Assembly: GCF_001677885.1 (NCBI RefSeq)
Contig: NZ_LOCQ01000050.1
Location: 1 to 64,000 of the forward strand
DNA from: Janthinobacterium psychrotolerans
GTDB taxonomy: Bacteria; Pseudomonadota; Gammaproteobacteria; Burkholderiales; Burkholderiaceae_D
DNA: 64,000 nt
Direction of reading: 5' to 3'
The number at the start of each line of letters is the position of its first letter. Positions within the stretch are counted from its first letter, which is position 1. Below are positions 26,246-40,645 of the stretch, piece by piece. The notes below the pieces were generated by a model. That model searched no databases and was not told the origin of the DNA. It worked only from the letters and a program-made list of their open reading frames with translations. A program made the position numbers and the translations under genes.

Positions 26246-26662
26246 TTATTGCTCGTCCGCTTCAGGTTTCGCATCCGGCTCGGCGTCCGCCGCGCGCGTG
26301 GCGTTGGCCTTGTCGATCAGCAAGGACATTTCCATGCCGCGCGAGGTCGAGCTGTCGTGCACGAAATGCAGCATCGGCAGGGTGTGGATGTGCAGGCGCT
26401 TGCCCAGCAGGCCACGAATGAAACCAGCGGCGGCCATCAGGCCTTCGGTGGTGTTCTTGATCGCTTCCTTGCTGTCTTTCAACATCGTGAAAAACACCTT
26501 GGCATGCGCGTAGTCGGGCGTGATCTGCACTTCGGTGATGGTGATCATCGTGCCCACGCGCGGGTCTTTCAGTTCGTAGGCGACGATTTCGGCCAGATCG
26601 CGCTGGATCTGGTCTGCCACGCGCAAGCCGCGCGCCGGCATGGTTTTACTATGTTTGGCCAT
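26246..26662 (-). CDS. rbfA: Ribosome-binding factor A
   Basis: A 138-residue KH-like 30S maturation factor that helps process the 5' end of 16S rRNA and is important in the cold. The typical [17 protein letters not shown] and [17 protein letters not shown] segments are present, with a charged Ala/Asp/Glu tail of about 20 residues. It lies between infB and truB in the conserved operon. Confidence 0.96.
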   Translation of the reverse strand: MAKHSKTMPARGLRVADQIQRDLAEIVAYELKDPRVGTMITITEVQITPDYAHAKVFFTMLKDSKEAIKNTTEGLMAAAGFIRGLLGKRLHIHTLPMLHFVHDSSTSRGMEMSLLIDKANATRAADAEPDAKPEADEQ

Positions 26663-26778
26663 GATTATGCTGTCCTAAGTGCCGCAGGGCGCATGAGTCA
26701 AACGGTTGCCCGTTGACCAATGCGCCCCACGTGTTGTGCGCGGACATCGATATGCCCGCGCTGTCGTTTTTGCCGAGA

Positions 26779-29640
26779 TTACAGGGTACGAGCGATTTCC
26801 TGGACTTCGAACACTTCCAGGGTGTCGCCAACCTGGATGTCGTTGTAGTTCTTCAGCGACAGGCCGCACTCCAGACCGGCGCGCACTTCTTTCGCGTCGT
26901 CCTTGAAGCGTTTCAGGGATTCGATCTCGCCACTCCAGACCACGATGTTGTTGCGCAACAGGCGGACCGACGAAGCACGCTTGACGACACCATCGGTGAC
27001 CAGGCAACCGGCAATCGCGCCGACTTTCGAGACCAGGATAACCTGGCGGATCTCGACCTGGCCGATGACCGTTTCGCGCTTCTCTGGTGCCAACATGCCC
27101 GACAACGCCGAACGGATCTCGTCGATCGCATCGTAGATGATGTTGTAGTAGCGAATGTCCACGCCGTTCGACTCGGCCAGCTTGCGCGCCTGGGCGTCGG
27201 CACGGGCGTTAAAGCCGATGATGACCGCTTTCGAGGCCACCGCCAGGTTGACGTCCGATTCCGTGATGCCACCGACGGCCGCGTGTACCACTTGTACGCG
27301 CACTTCGGAGGTCGACAGTTTCTGCAGCGAACCAACCAGCGCTTCCTGCGAACCTTGCACGTCGGTCTTGATGATCAATGGCAAGTTTTTCACTTCGCCT
27401 TCGGCCATCTGGTCGAACATGTTTTCCAGTTTCGCGGCTTGCTGCTTGGCCAGTTTCACGTCGCGGAACTTGCCTTGACGGAACAGACCAATTTCACGCG
27501 CCTTGCGCTCGTCGGCCATCACGACCACTTCCTCACCGGCGACCGGCACTTCGGTCAGGCCCTGGATCTCGACCGGGATCGATGGACCGGCTTCGGCAAT
27601 CGCCTTGCCGTTTTCGTCCAGCATGGCGCGCACGCGGCCATACGAGGAACCTGCCAGTATCACGTCGCCACGGCGCAAGGTACCCGATTGCACCAGGATC
27701 GTTGCGACCGGGCCACGGCCCTTGTCCAGACGGGCTTCGACCACCAGGCCACGGGCCGGCGCATCGACCGGCGCCGTCAGTTCCAGCACCTCGGCCTGCA
27801 GCAATACTTGCTCCAGCAGGTCGTCGATACCCTGGCCGGTTTTGGCCGACACCGGCACGAATGGCGATTCGCCACCGTACTCTTCAGGCACGACCTGTTC
27901 GGCGACCAGTTCCTGCGTCACGCGGTCAACGTTGCCACCTGGCTTGTCGACCTTGTTGATCGCCACCACCAGCGGTACGCCGGCAGCTTTCGCGTGGGCG
28001 ATCGCTTCCTTGGTTTGCGGCATCACGCCATCGTCGGCGGCAACCACCAGGATGACGATGTCGGTTGCCTTGGCGCCACGGGCACGCATGGCGGTAAACG
28101 CTTCGTGGCCCGGGGTGTCGAGGAAGGTGATCATGCCGCGTGGCGTATCGACGTGGTAAGCACCGATATGCTGCGTAATGCCACCAGCTTCGCCCGACGC
28201 CACTTTGGCGCGGCGGATGTAATCGAGCAGCGAGGTCTTGCCGTGGTCGACGTGACCCATGACGGTGACCACCGGTGCGCGCGGCTTGGTTTCGAAGTGC
28301 GCGTGTTCGCCCACGTCGGCCAGCAGCGCTTCCGGATCGTCCAGTTCGGCGGCAAACGCCTTGTGGCCCATTTCCTCGACCAGAATCATGGCCGTTTCCT
28401 GGTCCAGCACCTGGTTGATGGTGCACATCTGGCCCAGTTTCATCAAATGCTTGATGACTTCGGACGCCTTGACGGACATCTTGTGCGCCAGTTCGGCCAC
28501 CGTGATGGTTTCCGGCACGTGCACATCCTTGATGACGGCTTCGGTCGGCGCCTGGAAATTCGTTTCGCGGTCGTCATGGTGCGTCGGGCGACGACCCTTG
28601 GCACCGCCACGCCAGCTGTCACGACCCGCAGGGCCGCTGTTGCCGCGTGGTTTCGGGCCACCGGTGGTGCCGCGTTTTTTCGCGTCATCGGACCAGGTGG
28701 ACGACACATTGGCCGACTTGATCGATTTCTTGTCCGCCACGGCAGGCTTCTTGTCGCCCGGCTTGTCGCCAGGTTTCTTGTCGGCCGGCTTGTGCAGCGT
28801 GCCTTCCGGCGCTTTCGGCTTGACCGGCACCGGTACTGGCTCAGGGGCTTTGATGGCGCGGCGTGGCGCGTTCATCATGGCCTTGATCTGGGCGACCTCG
28901 TCCGCCACGGCCTTGCGGGCGCGGTCGGTGGCTTCGGCTTTTTCAGCGGCTTCCTTGGCGGCGACAGCGGCGGCGGCGGCTTTTTTCTTGGCTTCTTCGG
29001 CGGCGGCGGCTTTTTTCGCTTCGGCGGCGGCATCGTCGACCACTGGCGCGGCAGCGCTGGCGACCGGCGCGGCGGCGGCCTTGGCGGCGGCTTTCTTCGC
29101 TTCGGCTTCGGCTTCTTTCTTGGCGGTCAGTTCAGCCTGTTGCGTGGCTTTCGCCTGGGCTTCTTTTTCCGCGTCGAGCTTGGCCAGGCGTTCCTGCTTT
29201 TCACGCAGATCGGCTTCCTGGCGTGCGATCAGTTCAGCTTGCTTGCGAACGTCTTCTTCACGACGCGCCACTTCGGCAGGGTCGATCACCGGCGCGGCAG
29301 GCGCGACCGGTTCAGGCGCAGCGACCGGCGCCGCTTCGTCACGCTGGACGAAGGTGCGTTTCTTGCGCACTTCCACCTGGATGGTACGCGATTTGCCGGT
29401 TGCATCGGCTTGCTTGATCTCAGTCGTTTCCTTGCGGGTCACGGTGATTTTTTTCTTTTCTGTGTCAGCCGCTGCGCCATGGGTGCGGCGCAGATGATCC
29501 AAAAGCTTGTCCTTATCATCTTTCGACAATGGATCTGACGTCGAACTTTTCTCGACGCCGGCAGAACGCAGCTGCGTCAGCAGCAAATCTGCAGGCATCT
29601 TCAGTTCGGTGGCAAATTGGGCTACGTTGTTACTCGCCAT
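26779..29640 (-). CDS. infB: Translation initiation factor IF-2
   Basis: A 953-residue GTPase that brings fMet-tRNA to the 30S subunit and promotes subunit joining. IF2-N domain at 1-55, a long Ala/Lys/Glu-rich coiled or flexible region (about 60-370), a second IF2-N-like part (about 370-440), G domain with G1 GHVDHGKTS at 462-470, then domains II, III and IV to the end. The long variable N-terminal part makes it larger than E. coli IF2 (890). It is preceded by nusA (46 bp gap) and followed by rbfA. Confidence 0.97.
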   Translation of the reverse strand: MASNNVAQFATELKMPADLLLTQLRSAGVEKSSTSDPLSKDDKDKLLDHLRRTHGAAADTEKKKITVTRKETTEIKQADATGKSRTIQVEVRKKRTFVQRDEAAPVAAPEPVAPAAPVIDPAEVARREEDVRKQAELIARQEADLREKQERLAKLDAEKEAQAKATQQAELTAKKEAEAEAKKAAAKAAAAPVASAAAPVVDDAAAEAKKAAAAEEAKKKAAAAAVAAKEAAEKAEATDRARKAVADEVAQIKAMMNAPRRAIKAPEPVPVPVKPKAPEGTLHKPADKKPGDKPGDKKPAVADKKSIKSANVSSTWSDDAKKRGTTGGPKPRGNSGPAGRDSWRGGAKGRRPTHHDDRETNFQAPTEAVIKDVHVPETITVAELAHKMSVKASEVIKHLMKLGQMCTINQVLDQETAMILVEEMGHKAFAAELDDPEALLADVGEHAHFETKPRAPVVTVMGHVDHGKTSLLDYIRRAKVASGEAGGITQHIGAYHVDTPRGMITFLDTPGHEAFTAMRARGAKATDIVILVVAADDGVMPQTKEAIAHAKAAGVPLVVAINKVDKPGGNVDRVTQELVAEQVVPEEYGGESPFVPVSAKTGQGIDDLLEQVLLQAEVLELTAPVDAPARGLVVEARLDKGRGPVATILVQSGTLRRGDVILAGSSYGRVRAMLDENGKAIAEAGPSIPVEIQGLTEVPVAGEEVVVMADERKAREIGLFRQGKFRDVKLAKQQAAKLENMFDQMAEGEVKNLPLIIKTDVQGSQEALVGSLQKLSTSEVRVQVVHAAVGGITESDVNLAVASKAVIIGFNARADAQARKLAESNGVDIRYYNIIYDAIDEIRSALSGMLAPEKRETVIGQVEIRQVILVSKVGAIAGCLVTDGVVKRASSVRLLRNNIVVWSGEIESLKRFKDDAKEVRAGLECGLSLKNYNDIQVGDTLEVFEVQEIARTL

Positions 29641-29686
29641 TCAGTCCTCTTTTCTATGTGTCGCGGAGATGATAAAGATACTCAAA

Positions 29687-31737
<2,051 letters not shown>

Positions 31738-31860
31738 GAAATTCTCCAGAAATAAGGCCCGTTTTCGCCCGATATCGCGCTCAGGGAGCGCCGCAGACCG
31801 GCAAAAACACGCATTCAATCATATATGGCCCCTCTCGGAGCCATTACAAACGGTTCAACA

Positions 31861-31884
31861 AAAAAAAAATGGGCATCTGCCCAT
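31861..31884 (-). terminator. Strong intrinsic terminator upstream of rimP
   Basis: On the minus strand ATGGGCA and TGCCCAT form a stem with a tight loop, followed by nine T residues. It either ends the scpB-rluB transcript, or ends a short RNA begun at the promoter at 31960-31988, or attenuates rimP. Confidence 0.85.
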
Positions 31885-31953
31885 CTTCCTGTATTTCCCC
31901 AACCAGATGAAAGCACTCTCTACCGAACAACCCTGCGGAGAACTTTTATTAGG
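31861..31953 (-). ncRNA. Candidate small RNA or rimP leader (about 93 nt)
   Basis: A promoter-like pair on the minus strand (31988-31960) would start RNA near 31953, and the terminator at 31869-31884 with its T-run would end it near 31861. No reading frame of note lies in between. The element sits in the gap between rluB and rimP. It resembles no RNA family that I can name. Confidence 0.35.
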
Positions 31954-31959
31954 CTGCAG

Positions 31960-31988
31960 ATTATAACCTCTTATTAACTTCGCCGCAA
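31960..31988 (-). promoter_or_regulatory. Sigma-70 promoter ahead of the rimP operon
   Basis: On the minus strand TTGCGG (31988-31983), a 17-base spacer and a perfect TATAAT (31965-31960). Confidence 0.6.
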
Positions 31989-32080
31989 TCCCGCACATGC
32001 GACCATGCACGACTTACAACAGTTACAAGAGCGTGCGCGGCCAGGGCCCGACCCCGGTGCGCACGACCAGAAAGACCTTT

Positions 32081-34198
32081 TTAGCCTTTGTTGCCACGGC
32101 GGCGTGGCATGCCCTGATCCATCCCGCCACGCGATTGACCACCGGAACGCACCTGGCCGGCGCCACCGCCACCGCCACCGCCAGTACGGCGCGGGCCGGT
32201 ATTGGCAAAGCCGAACGCCGTTTGCAGCGGATCGGGCTGGCGCGGACCACGCTGCGGCGCACGGTCCGCGCCACCTGGACGACCACCCTGGCCACCCTGT
32301 CCGGCCACGCGCGGTGCGCGGCCTTGCGGCGCACCCTCAAAGGCAGCAGCCGAACGCGGCTGGCCGCCCTGGAACGGACCTTGCGGCTGGCCGCGGCCAG
32401 GACCGCGCGCTTCGCCGGGACGACCCATGCCGCCTGGGCGGCCCTGACCCTGGCCTTGCGGACGGGCAAACTGGCCGCCGCCTGGCTGGCCACGGCGCGG
32501 TGCGACCGGGAACGGATCGGCGTTGCGGTTGCTGACATCGATGCGGTTGCCGTTCGGCTCGTCATCGCGCTCCTTGCGGTCGACCTTGCGCGCTTCGCGG
32601 CCCTTGGCGGCGCCAGCGGCGCGCGGATCACCGGAAGCCGGCATTTTCTTTTCAATGCCGTAGGCGGCCAGCAGGTCGCGCACGGTGTTTTCATCCATCT
32701 CTTCCCAGCGGCCGCGCTTCAGGCCACTTGGCAAGGTCATCGCGCCGTAGCGGGTACGGATCAGGCGCGAGACGGTCAGGCCGATCGCTTCGAACATGCG
32801 GCGCACTTCGCGGTTACGGCCTTCGCCGATCACCACGCGATACCACTTGTTGATGCCCTCGCCGCCGCCATCGGCAATCTTCGAGAACTGCGCCAGGCCG
32901 TCTTCGAGCTCGACACCGGCCAGCAGCTTCTGGCGCATGCCTTCTTCCAGCTCGCCCAGGGTACGCACGGCGTACTCGCGGTCGATGCCGTAGCGCGGGT
33001 GCATCAGGCGGTTGGCCAGGTCACCGGATGTCGTAAACAGCAGCAGGCCTTCGGTATTGAAGTCAAGGCGGCCGACGGCCAGCCATTTGCCGGCCTTCAT
33101 GGTCGGCAGGCGGTCGAACACGGACGGACGGCCGTCCGGGTCGTTATGGCTGACGATCTCGCCGGCTGGCTTGTGGTACACCAGCACGCGTGGCGGCTTC
33201 TTGCTGACGCGGCGCTGGATCAATTTGCCGTTGATGCGCACGTGGTCCGACGGCAAAATGCGCTGGCCGATATGGGCCGGCTCGCCATTGACGGAGACGC
33301 GGCCCGAAACGATCAGGTCTTCCATGTCGCGGCGCGAACCGAGACCGGCTTCGGCCAGCACCTTGTGCAGCTTGGGCGCATCGTCGTCGGAGGTCAGGTC
33401 GCGGCGCACGGCAGTCTTTTGCACGCGGCCGGCGCCGGCCTCTTCGCTGTCGAAGGCGTCGGAGGTGACGAACGAGAAGATCGCGTCGGCTTCGTTCAGT
33501 TTGCCTGGCGCAGCCTGGCGGCCCTTGCCTTTCTTGCGGCTCTTGCCGGCGTTCTTGCCGGTGCCCGGCATATCGTTGCGTGGCTGGCGCGGCTGGCGCG
33601 GCGCCGATACCAGGTTGCCTTCGGCGTCAAACACATCGGCAGCCGGTGCGGCAGCTTCGGCTACGGCTTCCTGCGGCGCAACGTCGGCTTTGTCAGCCTT
33701 CGGGCGCGGCGGCTGGCGCAGCGCGCGTTCAGCTTGCACGCCGCGCATCTGGCGCGGGCCACGGGTGGTGCGGGCTTCTTCGGTTTTTTCGGCAGCGGCT
33801 TGCGGCGCGGCTTCGGCCTCGACAGCGGCGGCCTTGGCGGCGGCGCGGGCGCGCGGTGGACGCGGCGCTGGCGCGGCAGCTTCAGCCGCAGGCGCGTCAG
33901 CGGCAACGTCGGCCGGCGCTTTTGGCGCGGCCTTGGCGCGCGGCTTTTTCACGGCTGGCGCAGCTTCGGCAGCATCAGCTGCTGGGACGGCGGCGGCTGG
34001 CGCAACGCCGGCATCGGCAGCGATCTCGGCCTTGGTGCGGCGCTTCGGCTTGGCCGCTGGCGCGGCGTCAACGACAGGCGCGGCGGCGGTGTTGCCGGCG
34101 GCGGCGGCTTCGATCTGAGCCTTGGTGCGGCGCTTGGGCTTGGCAACGATGGCGTCGTCGCTGGCGGGTACTGTCTCGGGTGTGTTCGGATTATTCAT
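32081..34198 (-). CDS. rluB: 23S rRNA pseudouridine(2605) synthase RluB with long tails
   Basis: A 705-residue protein of which only about 275-520 is the enzyme: an S4 RNA-binding domain (about 275-325) and a RsuA/RluB-type catalytic domain with Asp379 in [12 protein letters not shown]. The N-terminal 270 residues are an Ala/Pro/Lys-rich disordered region with two repeats [12 protein letters not shown] (about 20-60), and the last 160 residues are Gly/Arg/Gln-rich (RGG-like). RluB modifies U2605 of 23S rRNA. Such tails are common in betaproteobacterial RluB and probably add RNA affinity. Its start overlaps the scpB stop by 8 bp. Confidence 0.93.
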   Translation of the reverse strand: MNNPNTPETVPASDDAIVAKPKRRTKAQIEAAAAGNTAAAPVVDAAPAAKPKRRTKAEIAADAGVAPAAAVPAADAAEAAPAVKKPRAKAAPKAPADVAADAPAAEAAAPAPRPPRARAAAKAAAVEAEAAPQAAAEKTEEARTTRGPRQMRGVQAERALRQPPRPKADKADVAPQEAVAEAAAPAADVFDAEGNLVSAPRQPRQPRNDMPGTGKNAGKSRKKGKGRQAAPGKLNEADAIFSFVTSDAFDSEEAGAGRVQKTAVRRDLTSDDDAPKLHKVLAEAGLGSRRDMEDLIVSGRVSVNGEPAHIGQRILPSDHVRINGKLIQRRVSKKPPRVLVYHKPAGEIVSHNDPDGRPSVFDRLPTMKAGKWLAVGRLDFNTEGLLLFTTSGDLANRLMHPRYGIDREYAVRTLGELEEGMRQKLLAGVELEDGLAQFSKIADGGGEGINKWYRVVIGEGRNREVRRMFEAIGLTVSRLIRTRYGAMTLPSGLKRGRWEEMDENTVRDLLAAYGIEKKMPASGDPRAAGAAKGREARKVDRKERDDEPNGNRIDVSNRNADPFPVAPRRGQPGGGQFARPQGQGQGRPGGMGRPGEARGPGRGQPQGPFQGGQPRSAAAFEGAPQGRAPRVAGQGGQGGRPGGADRAPQRGPRQPDPLQTAFGFANTGPRRTGGGGGGGAGQVRSGGQSRGGMDQGMPRRRGNKG

Positions 34199-34979
34199 TG
34201 TTCGTTTCTTGGCTGTGCTGACCTGGCGCAGCGTCAGCCGTTAGTTCTGGCGCAGGGTCGTGAGTATAGGCTTCGTCCGTGGGCGAAGCATCGGGGCCGG
34301 CATCAGGGCTTGCTGTCACTATTGTCACAGCCGTACTGCTACCTGCACCAAGCGGTACTGCAACGTCATTGGTTGCTTTGTCAAAATTTTCCTGCAGGGC
34401 CGCTTCCAGGGCTTCGAGCCCATTGCCCTGCATTTCGCTGATTTGCTGCAGTGGCGGCAGCTGGGACAGCGAATTCAAACCCAGGTCGTCCAAAAATTGC
34501 TTGGTGGTGGCCAGCAAGGCCGGCCGGCCCACCACGTCGCGATAGCCGATGGCATCGACCCAGCCGCGGTCTTCCAGCATCTTGATCGTCTGCGAATTGA
34601 CGGCCACGCCGCGAATTTCTTCGATATCGCCGCGCGTGACGGGCTGGCGGTAGGCAATGATGGCCAGCGTTTCGAGCGTTGCCCGCGAATACTTGGGCGG
34701 GCGCTCCGGCGTCAGCCGGTCGAGATACATCTTCATTTCAGGACGGCTCTGAAAGCGCCAGCCCGACGCCAGGCTGACCACTTCGATGCCGCGCCCTTCC
34801 CATTCCTGCCGCAATTCCTCGAGCAGCTGCTTGATCGTATCGGCGCCGACGCCCACGCCGCGCACGCGGCCATTGTCGTCGGCATCGACAAACAGCTTTT
34901 TCAGGCTGTGGATGGTCAGCGACTCACGCGCGCACAGCAGCGCTGTTTCGAGGACTTTCTTGGCCTCAATGGTGTTCAT
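34191..34979 (-). CDS. scpB: Segregation and condensation protein B
   Basis: A 262-residue kleisin-associated winged-helix protein that joins Smc and ScpA in chromosome condensation. The two winged helices (about 1-85 and 90-170) carry the family motif [25 protein letters not shown], here quoted only in part as [20 protein letters not shown]. The C-terminal 90 residues are acidic and poorly conserved. It overlaps rluB by 8 bp, so the two form an operon. scpA is not adjacent in this window. Confidence 0.95.
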   Translation of the reverse strand: MNTIEAKKVLETALLCARESLTIHSLKKLFVDADDNGRVRGVGVGADTIKQLLEELRQEWEGRGIEVVSLASGWRFQSRPEMKMYLDRLTPERPPKYSRATLETLAIIAYRQPVTRGDIEEIRGVAVNSQTIKMLEDRGWVDAIGYRDVVGRPALLATTKQFLDDLGLNSLSQLPPLQQISEMQGNGLEALEAALQENFDKATNDVAVPLGAGSSTAVTIVTASPDAGPDASPTDEAYTHDPAPELTADAAPGQHSQETNNE

Positions 34980-35319
34980 AGCAATTCTGTGCGGATATGT
35001 ATTGCAATTCGTATGCAGAGAAAGAAATCAAAACGTTCATTTCAACGTAACAGATGGCAGGCATCGCTGACGATGTCATGCTGGGTTACAAGTTGAGGCT
35101 GTTTTTCCGACGCCTTGGCCTAAGCGCGCAAAGCGGGAGTCTTGCGGATGCGATGAAAATTGTGCGATCCATGGCGCTGGCCTTAAATAACCAGCAATGA
35201 AACGATTCTCCGGAGCAGCTGCTTCATCCGTACCGGCGCCGGGCGCCTGGCGTGTGAGACAGTCGTCGTTTCACCCAACGATGCCAATTGTACCTGATAA
35301 AAAGCGGAAAAGCGCAAAA
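34980..35319. other. Gene-free stretch between glk and scpB
   Basis: I see no convincing gene. A 50-codon frame from 35197 to 35349 on the plus strand runs through the glk terminator and is probably chance. The scpB promoter should lie near 35000-35060. Confidence 0.4.
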
Positions 35320-35344
35320 CCGGGCAAAACAGCATTTTGCCCGG
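35320..35344 (-). terminator. Terminator of glk
   Basis: CCGGGCAAAA and TTTTGCCCGG with a 5-base loop, followed on the minus strand by a T-rich stretch; 39 bp after the glk stop. Confidence 0.85.
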
Positions 35345-35382
35345 CGTAAACGCTACAGACCAGTTCGCCTGTGGCGTGGCGC

Positions 35383-36402
35383 TCAGTGCGACGACAGTTT
35401 CTCGGCCAGGATGGCCGAGGTGCCGAGGAAGGCCGGGTATTGCGCGGTGATCACGAAAGTGGGTACCTGCGACACGTAATTGGCGAAACGGCCCTTGCGC
35501 TCGAAACGGGCGCGGAAACCCGAGCGGTCGAAACGCTCGCCGAGGCGTGGCACGATGCCGCCACCGATATAGATGCCGCCCAGCGCGCCCAGGGTCACGG
35601 CGACGTTGGCCGCCACGGTGCCGAGCATGCAGCAGAAGGTTTCGATGACGTCGTCGCACAATGGCGATTCGCCGGCCAGCGCGCGGCGCGTGATTTCGGC
35701 GGCCGGCAGCTTTTCATCGGCCACGCCGGCGCGCTCGGCCAGCGCGCGGTAGATCAGCTCCAGGCCATCGCCGGAAATCAGGCGCTCGGCCGAGACGTGT
35801 TCGAATTCGCGCCAGGCGAACTGCAGGATCGCCACTTCCAGCTCATTGAAGGGCGCGAAGTTGACATGGCCGCCTTCGCTTTGCAGCGCGATCCAGCCGC
35901 CATGCGACGGGATCAGGCCCGATACGCCCAGGCCCGTGCCGGCGCCGATCAGGCCGATGGCCGTGTTCGGACGCGCGGTACCGGCGCCGACCTGGCGCTT
36001 CTCGTGCTCGGACAGCATCGGCACGGCGCGCGCCAGCGCGGTGAAGTCGTTGACCACGTCCAGGGTCGTGAAGCCGCATTCTTCGCGCATGGCGCGGATA
36101 GAGAACGACCAGTGATGATTGGTCATGCTGAGGAAGTCGCCGGCGACCGGATTGGCGATCGCGATCACGGCGTGGCGCACGGCCTGGCCACCGGCGGCGG
36201 CCACTTGCGGCAGCGCCAGGTAGGCTTGCAGGGCGGCGGACAGGCTCGGATAGTCGGCGCACGGCAGCACTTCCACCTGGCCGACCTGGCCGGCGGCCAC
36301 TTCCAGGGCAAAACGGGCATTCGTGCCGCCTACATCGGCCAGCAGGCGCGGACCATCGGCGTAGGCGGAAGTGGGCAATGCGGGAGTAGACGAAGCGCTC
36401 AT
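35383..36402 (-). CDS. glk: Glucokinase
   Basis: A 339-residue ROK-unrelated (E. coli Glk-type) hexokinase that phosphorylates glucose with ATP. The phosphate loop is [14 protein letters not shown] (about 20-33), the sugar-binding region contains TNHHWSFS and VVNDFTALA, and the adenosine motif is [15 protein letters not shown]. Length is typical (about 320-340). It has its own terminator and is not in an operon with other sugar genes here. Confidence 0.95.
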   Translation of the reverse strand: MSASSTPALPTSAYADGPRLLADVGGTNARFALEVAAGQVGQVEVLPCADYPSLSAALQAYLALPQVAAAGGQAVRHAVIAIANPVAGDFLSMTNHHWSFSIRAMREECGFTTLDVVNDFTALARAVPMLSEHEKRQVGAGTARPNTAIGLIGAGTGLGVSGLIPSHGGWIALQSEGGHVNFAPFNELEVAILQFAWREFEHVSAERLISGDGLELIYRALAERAGVADEKLPAAEITRRALAGESPLCDDVIETFCCMLGTVAANVAVTLGALGGIYIGGGIVPRLGERFDRSGFRARFERKGRFANYVSQVPTFVITAQYPAFLGTSAILAEKLSSH

Positions 36403-36712
36403 GATTTTAAGTGTAAGTGGGACGCATGGGACGCCAAGCTTAAAGGATGAATGAGCTTCGAGGCAAGCAAAGTTTGTAGTTTAAGTACAGCAAAAGCCGC
36501 ATTTAACGGTAGTTCCACTCCAAATGCGACATCGCGCCAGAAGGCGCGCAATGGAAGTAAGTACACGCACTCGCCGCAGGCCATCAAACCATGTTGCGCA
36601 GCAGCAGAGACAGACGATGCGGCCGTCATGACAGGCAGGCGGCGCGGCGCCATCAGGCATGACGGTTTGCCCCTGTTTTCGTAGGATTACTACCAAATTC
36701 CGACAACAAGTT
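36403..36712. other. 310-bp intergenic stretch without a recognised gene
   Basis: It lies between the glk start and the stop of the DedA fusion gene. No reading frame or RNA is recognised. It should carry the glk promoter and the DedA-gene terminator. Confidence 0.35.
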
Positions 36713-37675
36713 TCACGACACCAGGCCTTCATTGAGCAGGCCGGCACTGGCCGGTTCGTCGGAGCGGTAGACCGCGTTCCAGGCGTCAAGGCCGCCATGG
36801 AGCGGCCTGGCGCGATGAAAACCGTGTTCGTTGAGCAGCTTGGCCACTTGCGCGGCCGTCACGTCATTGGGGCAGCTGCAATAGACAACGATATGGCGGT
36901 CCTTGTCCAGGCCGATCAGGGCCGGCACCGGCTCCTTGCCATTGAAGAACAAGGCGCCTGGCACGGCCGGCTCCAGCGCTTGCGCCGTGGCGCTGCGCGC
37001 GTCGACAATCAGCGGTTCATGGCCCTGGTCGATCAGGTCCAGCAATTCGGCAATGCTGATGCGTTCGACCTGCAAGGCCTGGCGGAAGCGGCGGCGCTCA
37101 AGGTATTTATACAGCAGGAACAGCCCCAGCAAGGTGGCCAGAATCAGCAGCGCGGTGCTGCCCATGGTACTGAGCAGATCCAGCACTTTTTCCACGCTGG
37201 CATGGAAGATCACGCCGATCAGGATGCCGGTGCCGCACCACAGCAAACCACCGAGCCCGGCGTACATGAAGAAACGCGAGGCCGGCGTGCCCATGGCGCC
37301 CGACATCGGCGCGGCGATGGTGTTAAAACCGGGCACGAACTTGGAGACGATCAACGCTTTCGGACCCCAGCGCTTGAATTTGTCTTCGGTCTGGCTCACG
37401 CAATAGTCGGGCGACAGCGAAATGCGGCACAGCAGGCGCAAGATGCGCTTGCCGAAATGGCGTCCTGCCCTGAACCAGGTCAGGTCGCTGATCAGGCAGG
37501 CGGCCAGGCCCGCCGCCAGCACCAGTGCCCCATTCATGTCGCCATCGACCGACAGGGCGCCGGCCACCACCAGGATGGGAAAGGCGGGAATCGGCAGGCC
37601 GAGCTGCTCCACCAGCACGATCCCGAAGACAATCAGGATACCGTAATGTTCGAGCAGAAAGATAAGGTTGGGCAT
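36713..37675 (-). CDS. DedA-family membrane protein fused to a rhodanese domain
   Basis: A 320-residue protein: residues 1-195 are a DedA/VTT membrane domain (hydrophobic segments near 12-40, 48-66, 135-160, 170-190; motifs EQLGLPIPAFP and FVPGFNTIAAPMSG), and 205-310 a cytoplasmic rhodanese domain with active-site Cys266 in VVYCSCPNDVTA. DedA proteins are linked to lipid-carrier flipping and membrane homeostasis; rhodaneses carry sulfur on a cysteine. The fusion is known in proteobacteria but its joint role is unclear. The start at 37675 is clean. Confidence 0.9.
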   Translation of the reverse strand: MPNLIFLLEHYGILIVFGIVLVEQLGLPIPAFPILVVAGALSVDGDMNGALVLAAGLAACLISDLTWFRAGRHFGKRILRLLCRISLSPDYCVSQTEDKFKRWGPKALIVSKFVPGFNTIAAPMSGAMGTPASRFFMYAGLGGLLWCGTGILIGVIFHASVEKVLDLLSTMGSTALLILATLLGLFLLYKYLERRRFRQALQVERISIAELLDLIDQGHEPLIVDARSATAQALEPAVPGALFFNGKEPVPALIGLDKDRHIVVYCSCPNDVTAAQVAKLLNEHGFHRARPLHGGLDAWNAVYRSDEPASAGLLNEGLVS

Positions 37676-37705
37676 GGCGCTATCTTACCGCAAAAGCACG
37701 GTCAT

Positions 37706-37823
37706 AACGCCCCACAAAACCGTCGCGAGCGGAAGAGAGTTGTGGCTAAGAAGCGGAACTGTACTTTAGTACAGTGAGCATCGCAGGCCGCAAATCTCGA
37801 CGCGCAGCAGGTTTTGTGCGGCG

Positions 37824-37825
<2 letters not shown>
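37706..37825. repeat. 120-bp imperfect palindrome
   Basis: Outer arms AACGCCCCACAAAACC (37706-37721) and GGTTTTGTGCGGCGTT (37810-37825) pair at 15 of 16 positions. At the exact centre ACTGTAC, TTTA, GTACAGT forms a perfect hairpin (37758-37775), and segments in between pair partly (TTGTGGC with GCCGCAA). The right arm covers the stop codon of the ABC ATPase gene. It may be a folded RNA, a large terminator or a dispersed repeat family member. Confidence 0.7.
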
Positions 37826-39515
<1,690 letters not shown>

Positions 39516-39523
39516 GGGCAGTC

Positions 39524-40636
39524 CTATTTCACTTTGGGGTCGAGCGCATCGCGCAAGGCATCGGTAAACAGCGAGAACGCCGTCACCAGCACGGCCATCG
39601 CCGTGGCGGCGGCCGTCAATTGCCACCATTTGCCCAGGATCAGTTCGTTTTGTGCCTCGTTCAGCATGCTGCCCCACGAGACGGTGCCGACCGGCACGCC
39701 AAAGCCGAGGAAACTCAAAATCACTTCGGCCTTGATGAAGCCCACCACCAGGATCGACATCTGCACCAGCGCCACGTGGCTGACGTTGGGGAAGATATGC
39801 GAGAACATCTTGCGCCAGTGCGAAGCGCCGATGGCGTCGGCCGCCATCACGTATTCGCGCGCCTTGTGCTTGATGTATTCGGCGCGGATCAGGCGATACG
39901 GCCCGGTCCAGCCGGTCAGGCCCAGGATCAGCACGATGGTCAGCACACCTTTTTGTTGCAGCACGGCGGCCACCGTCAAGATCATCAGGATCGACGGAAT
40001 CGAGGTGAAGATGCTGTAGAACCAGTTGAAGAAATCGTCGACCAGGCCGCCGAAGTAGCCGGACACGGCGCCAAAGATGGTACCCAGCACGACCGCCAGC
40101 AAGGCCGCCACCAGCCCCACCACGATCGACGTTTCGCCGCCCTTGATGGTTTTTTGCAGCACATCGTGGCCCCATTTGTCGGCGCCGAACGGCAAGGTGG
40201 TCGCCTTGTGGGCAATCACTTTTTTGGTCTTGCCCATGCTGCCGCGCAAGGCGGTGATATCGTCGGCCAGCGGGTCCGTCACGCCGTACATCTCGACGCC
40301 GGCCGATGGATTGCTGCCCATCTGGGCGCGCAGTTCGGCGATATCGCCGGCCAAAGGGTCGAGCACGTTGACGGGCGTCGGCAGGCTGCGCTCGTCGGTC
40401 ACGGGAATGGCGCCATCGATGCCGGCGGCGACCGGGTCGGCGCCGGCAAAGGTCGGCGGCGCATAGCTGACGGCCACTTCATCTTCCCAGTTCGCACCGA
40501 CCAGGCCGCCGGCTGAAGCGAGCACCAGCAGGAAAAACGCGCCGACCACGGCCAGCGATACCATGGCGATTTTGTCGCCGCGCAAACGGCGCCACGCCAG
40601 GGCCCACAGGCCCGGCGATGTATGAGGTTTCGACAT
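39524..40636 (-). CDS. Peptide-type ABC permease (OppC/YejE-like) with long periplasmic loop
   Basis: A 370-residue inner membrane protein. After the first membrane helix (about 27-47) it carries an unusually long loop of about 100 residues (GADPVAAGIDG .. GSMGKTKKVIAH) before the standard binding-protein-dependent permease domain (about 150-365), which contains the EAA-like loop EYVMAADAIGASHWRKMFSHI. YejE proteins also have a long insertion here, so this supports a YejABEF-type importer. The ATG at 40636 is preferred to a GTG two codons earlier. 8 bp before the ATPase gene. Confidence 0.9.
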   Translation of the reverse strand: MSKPHTSPGLWALAWRRLRGDKIAMVSLAVVGAFFLLVLASAGGLVGANWEDEVAVSYAPPTFAGADPVAAGIDGAIPVTDERSLPTPVNVLDPLAGDIAELRAQMGSNPSAGVEMYGVTDPLADDITALRGSMGKTKKVIAHKATTLPFGADKWGHDVLQKTIKGGETSIVVGLVAALLAVVLGTIFGAVSGYFGGLVDDFFNWFYSIFTSIPSILMILTVAAVLQQKGVLTIVLILGLTGWTGPYRLIRAEYIKHKAREYVMAADAIGASHWRKMFSHIFPNVSHVALVQMSILVVGFIKAEVILSFLGFGVPVGTVSWGSMLNEAQNELILGKWWQLTAAATAMAVLVTAFSLFTDALRDALDPKVK

Positions 40637-40645
40637 CGTCACTTT

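Noticed and set aside
26713-29538. A 941-codon plus-strand frame
   Set aside because: It is an antisense shadow of infB; the composition follows the codon bias of the real gene and no domain is recognisable.
35197-35349. A 50-codon plus-strand frame
   Set aside because: It passes through the glk terminator, has no ribosome site and no homology.
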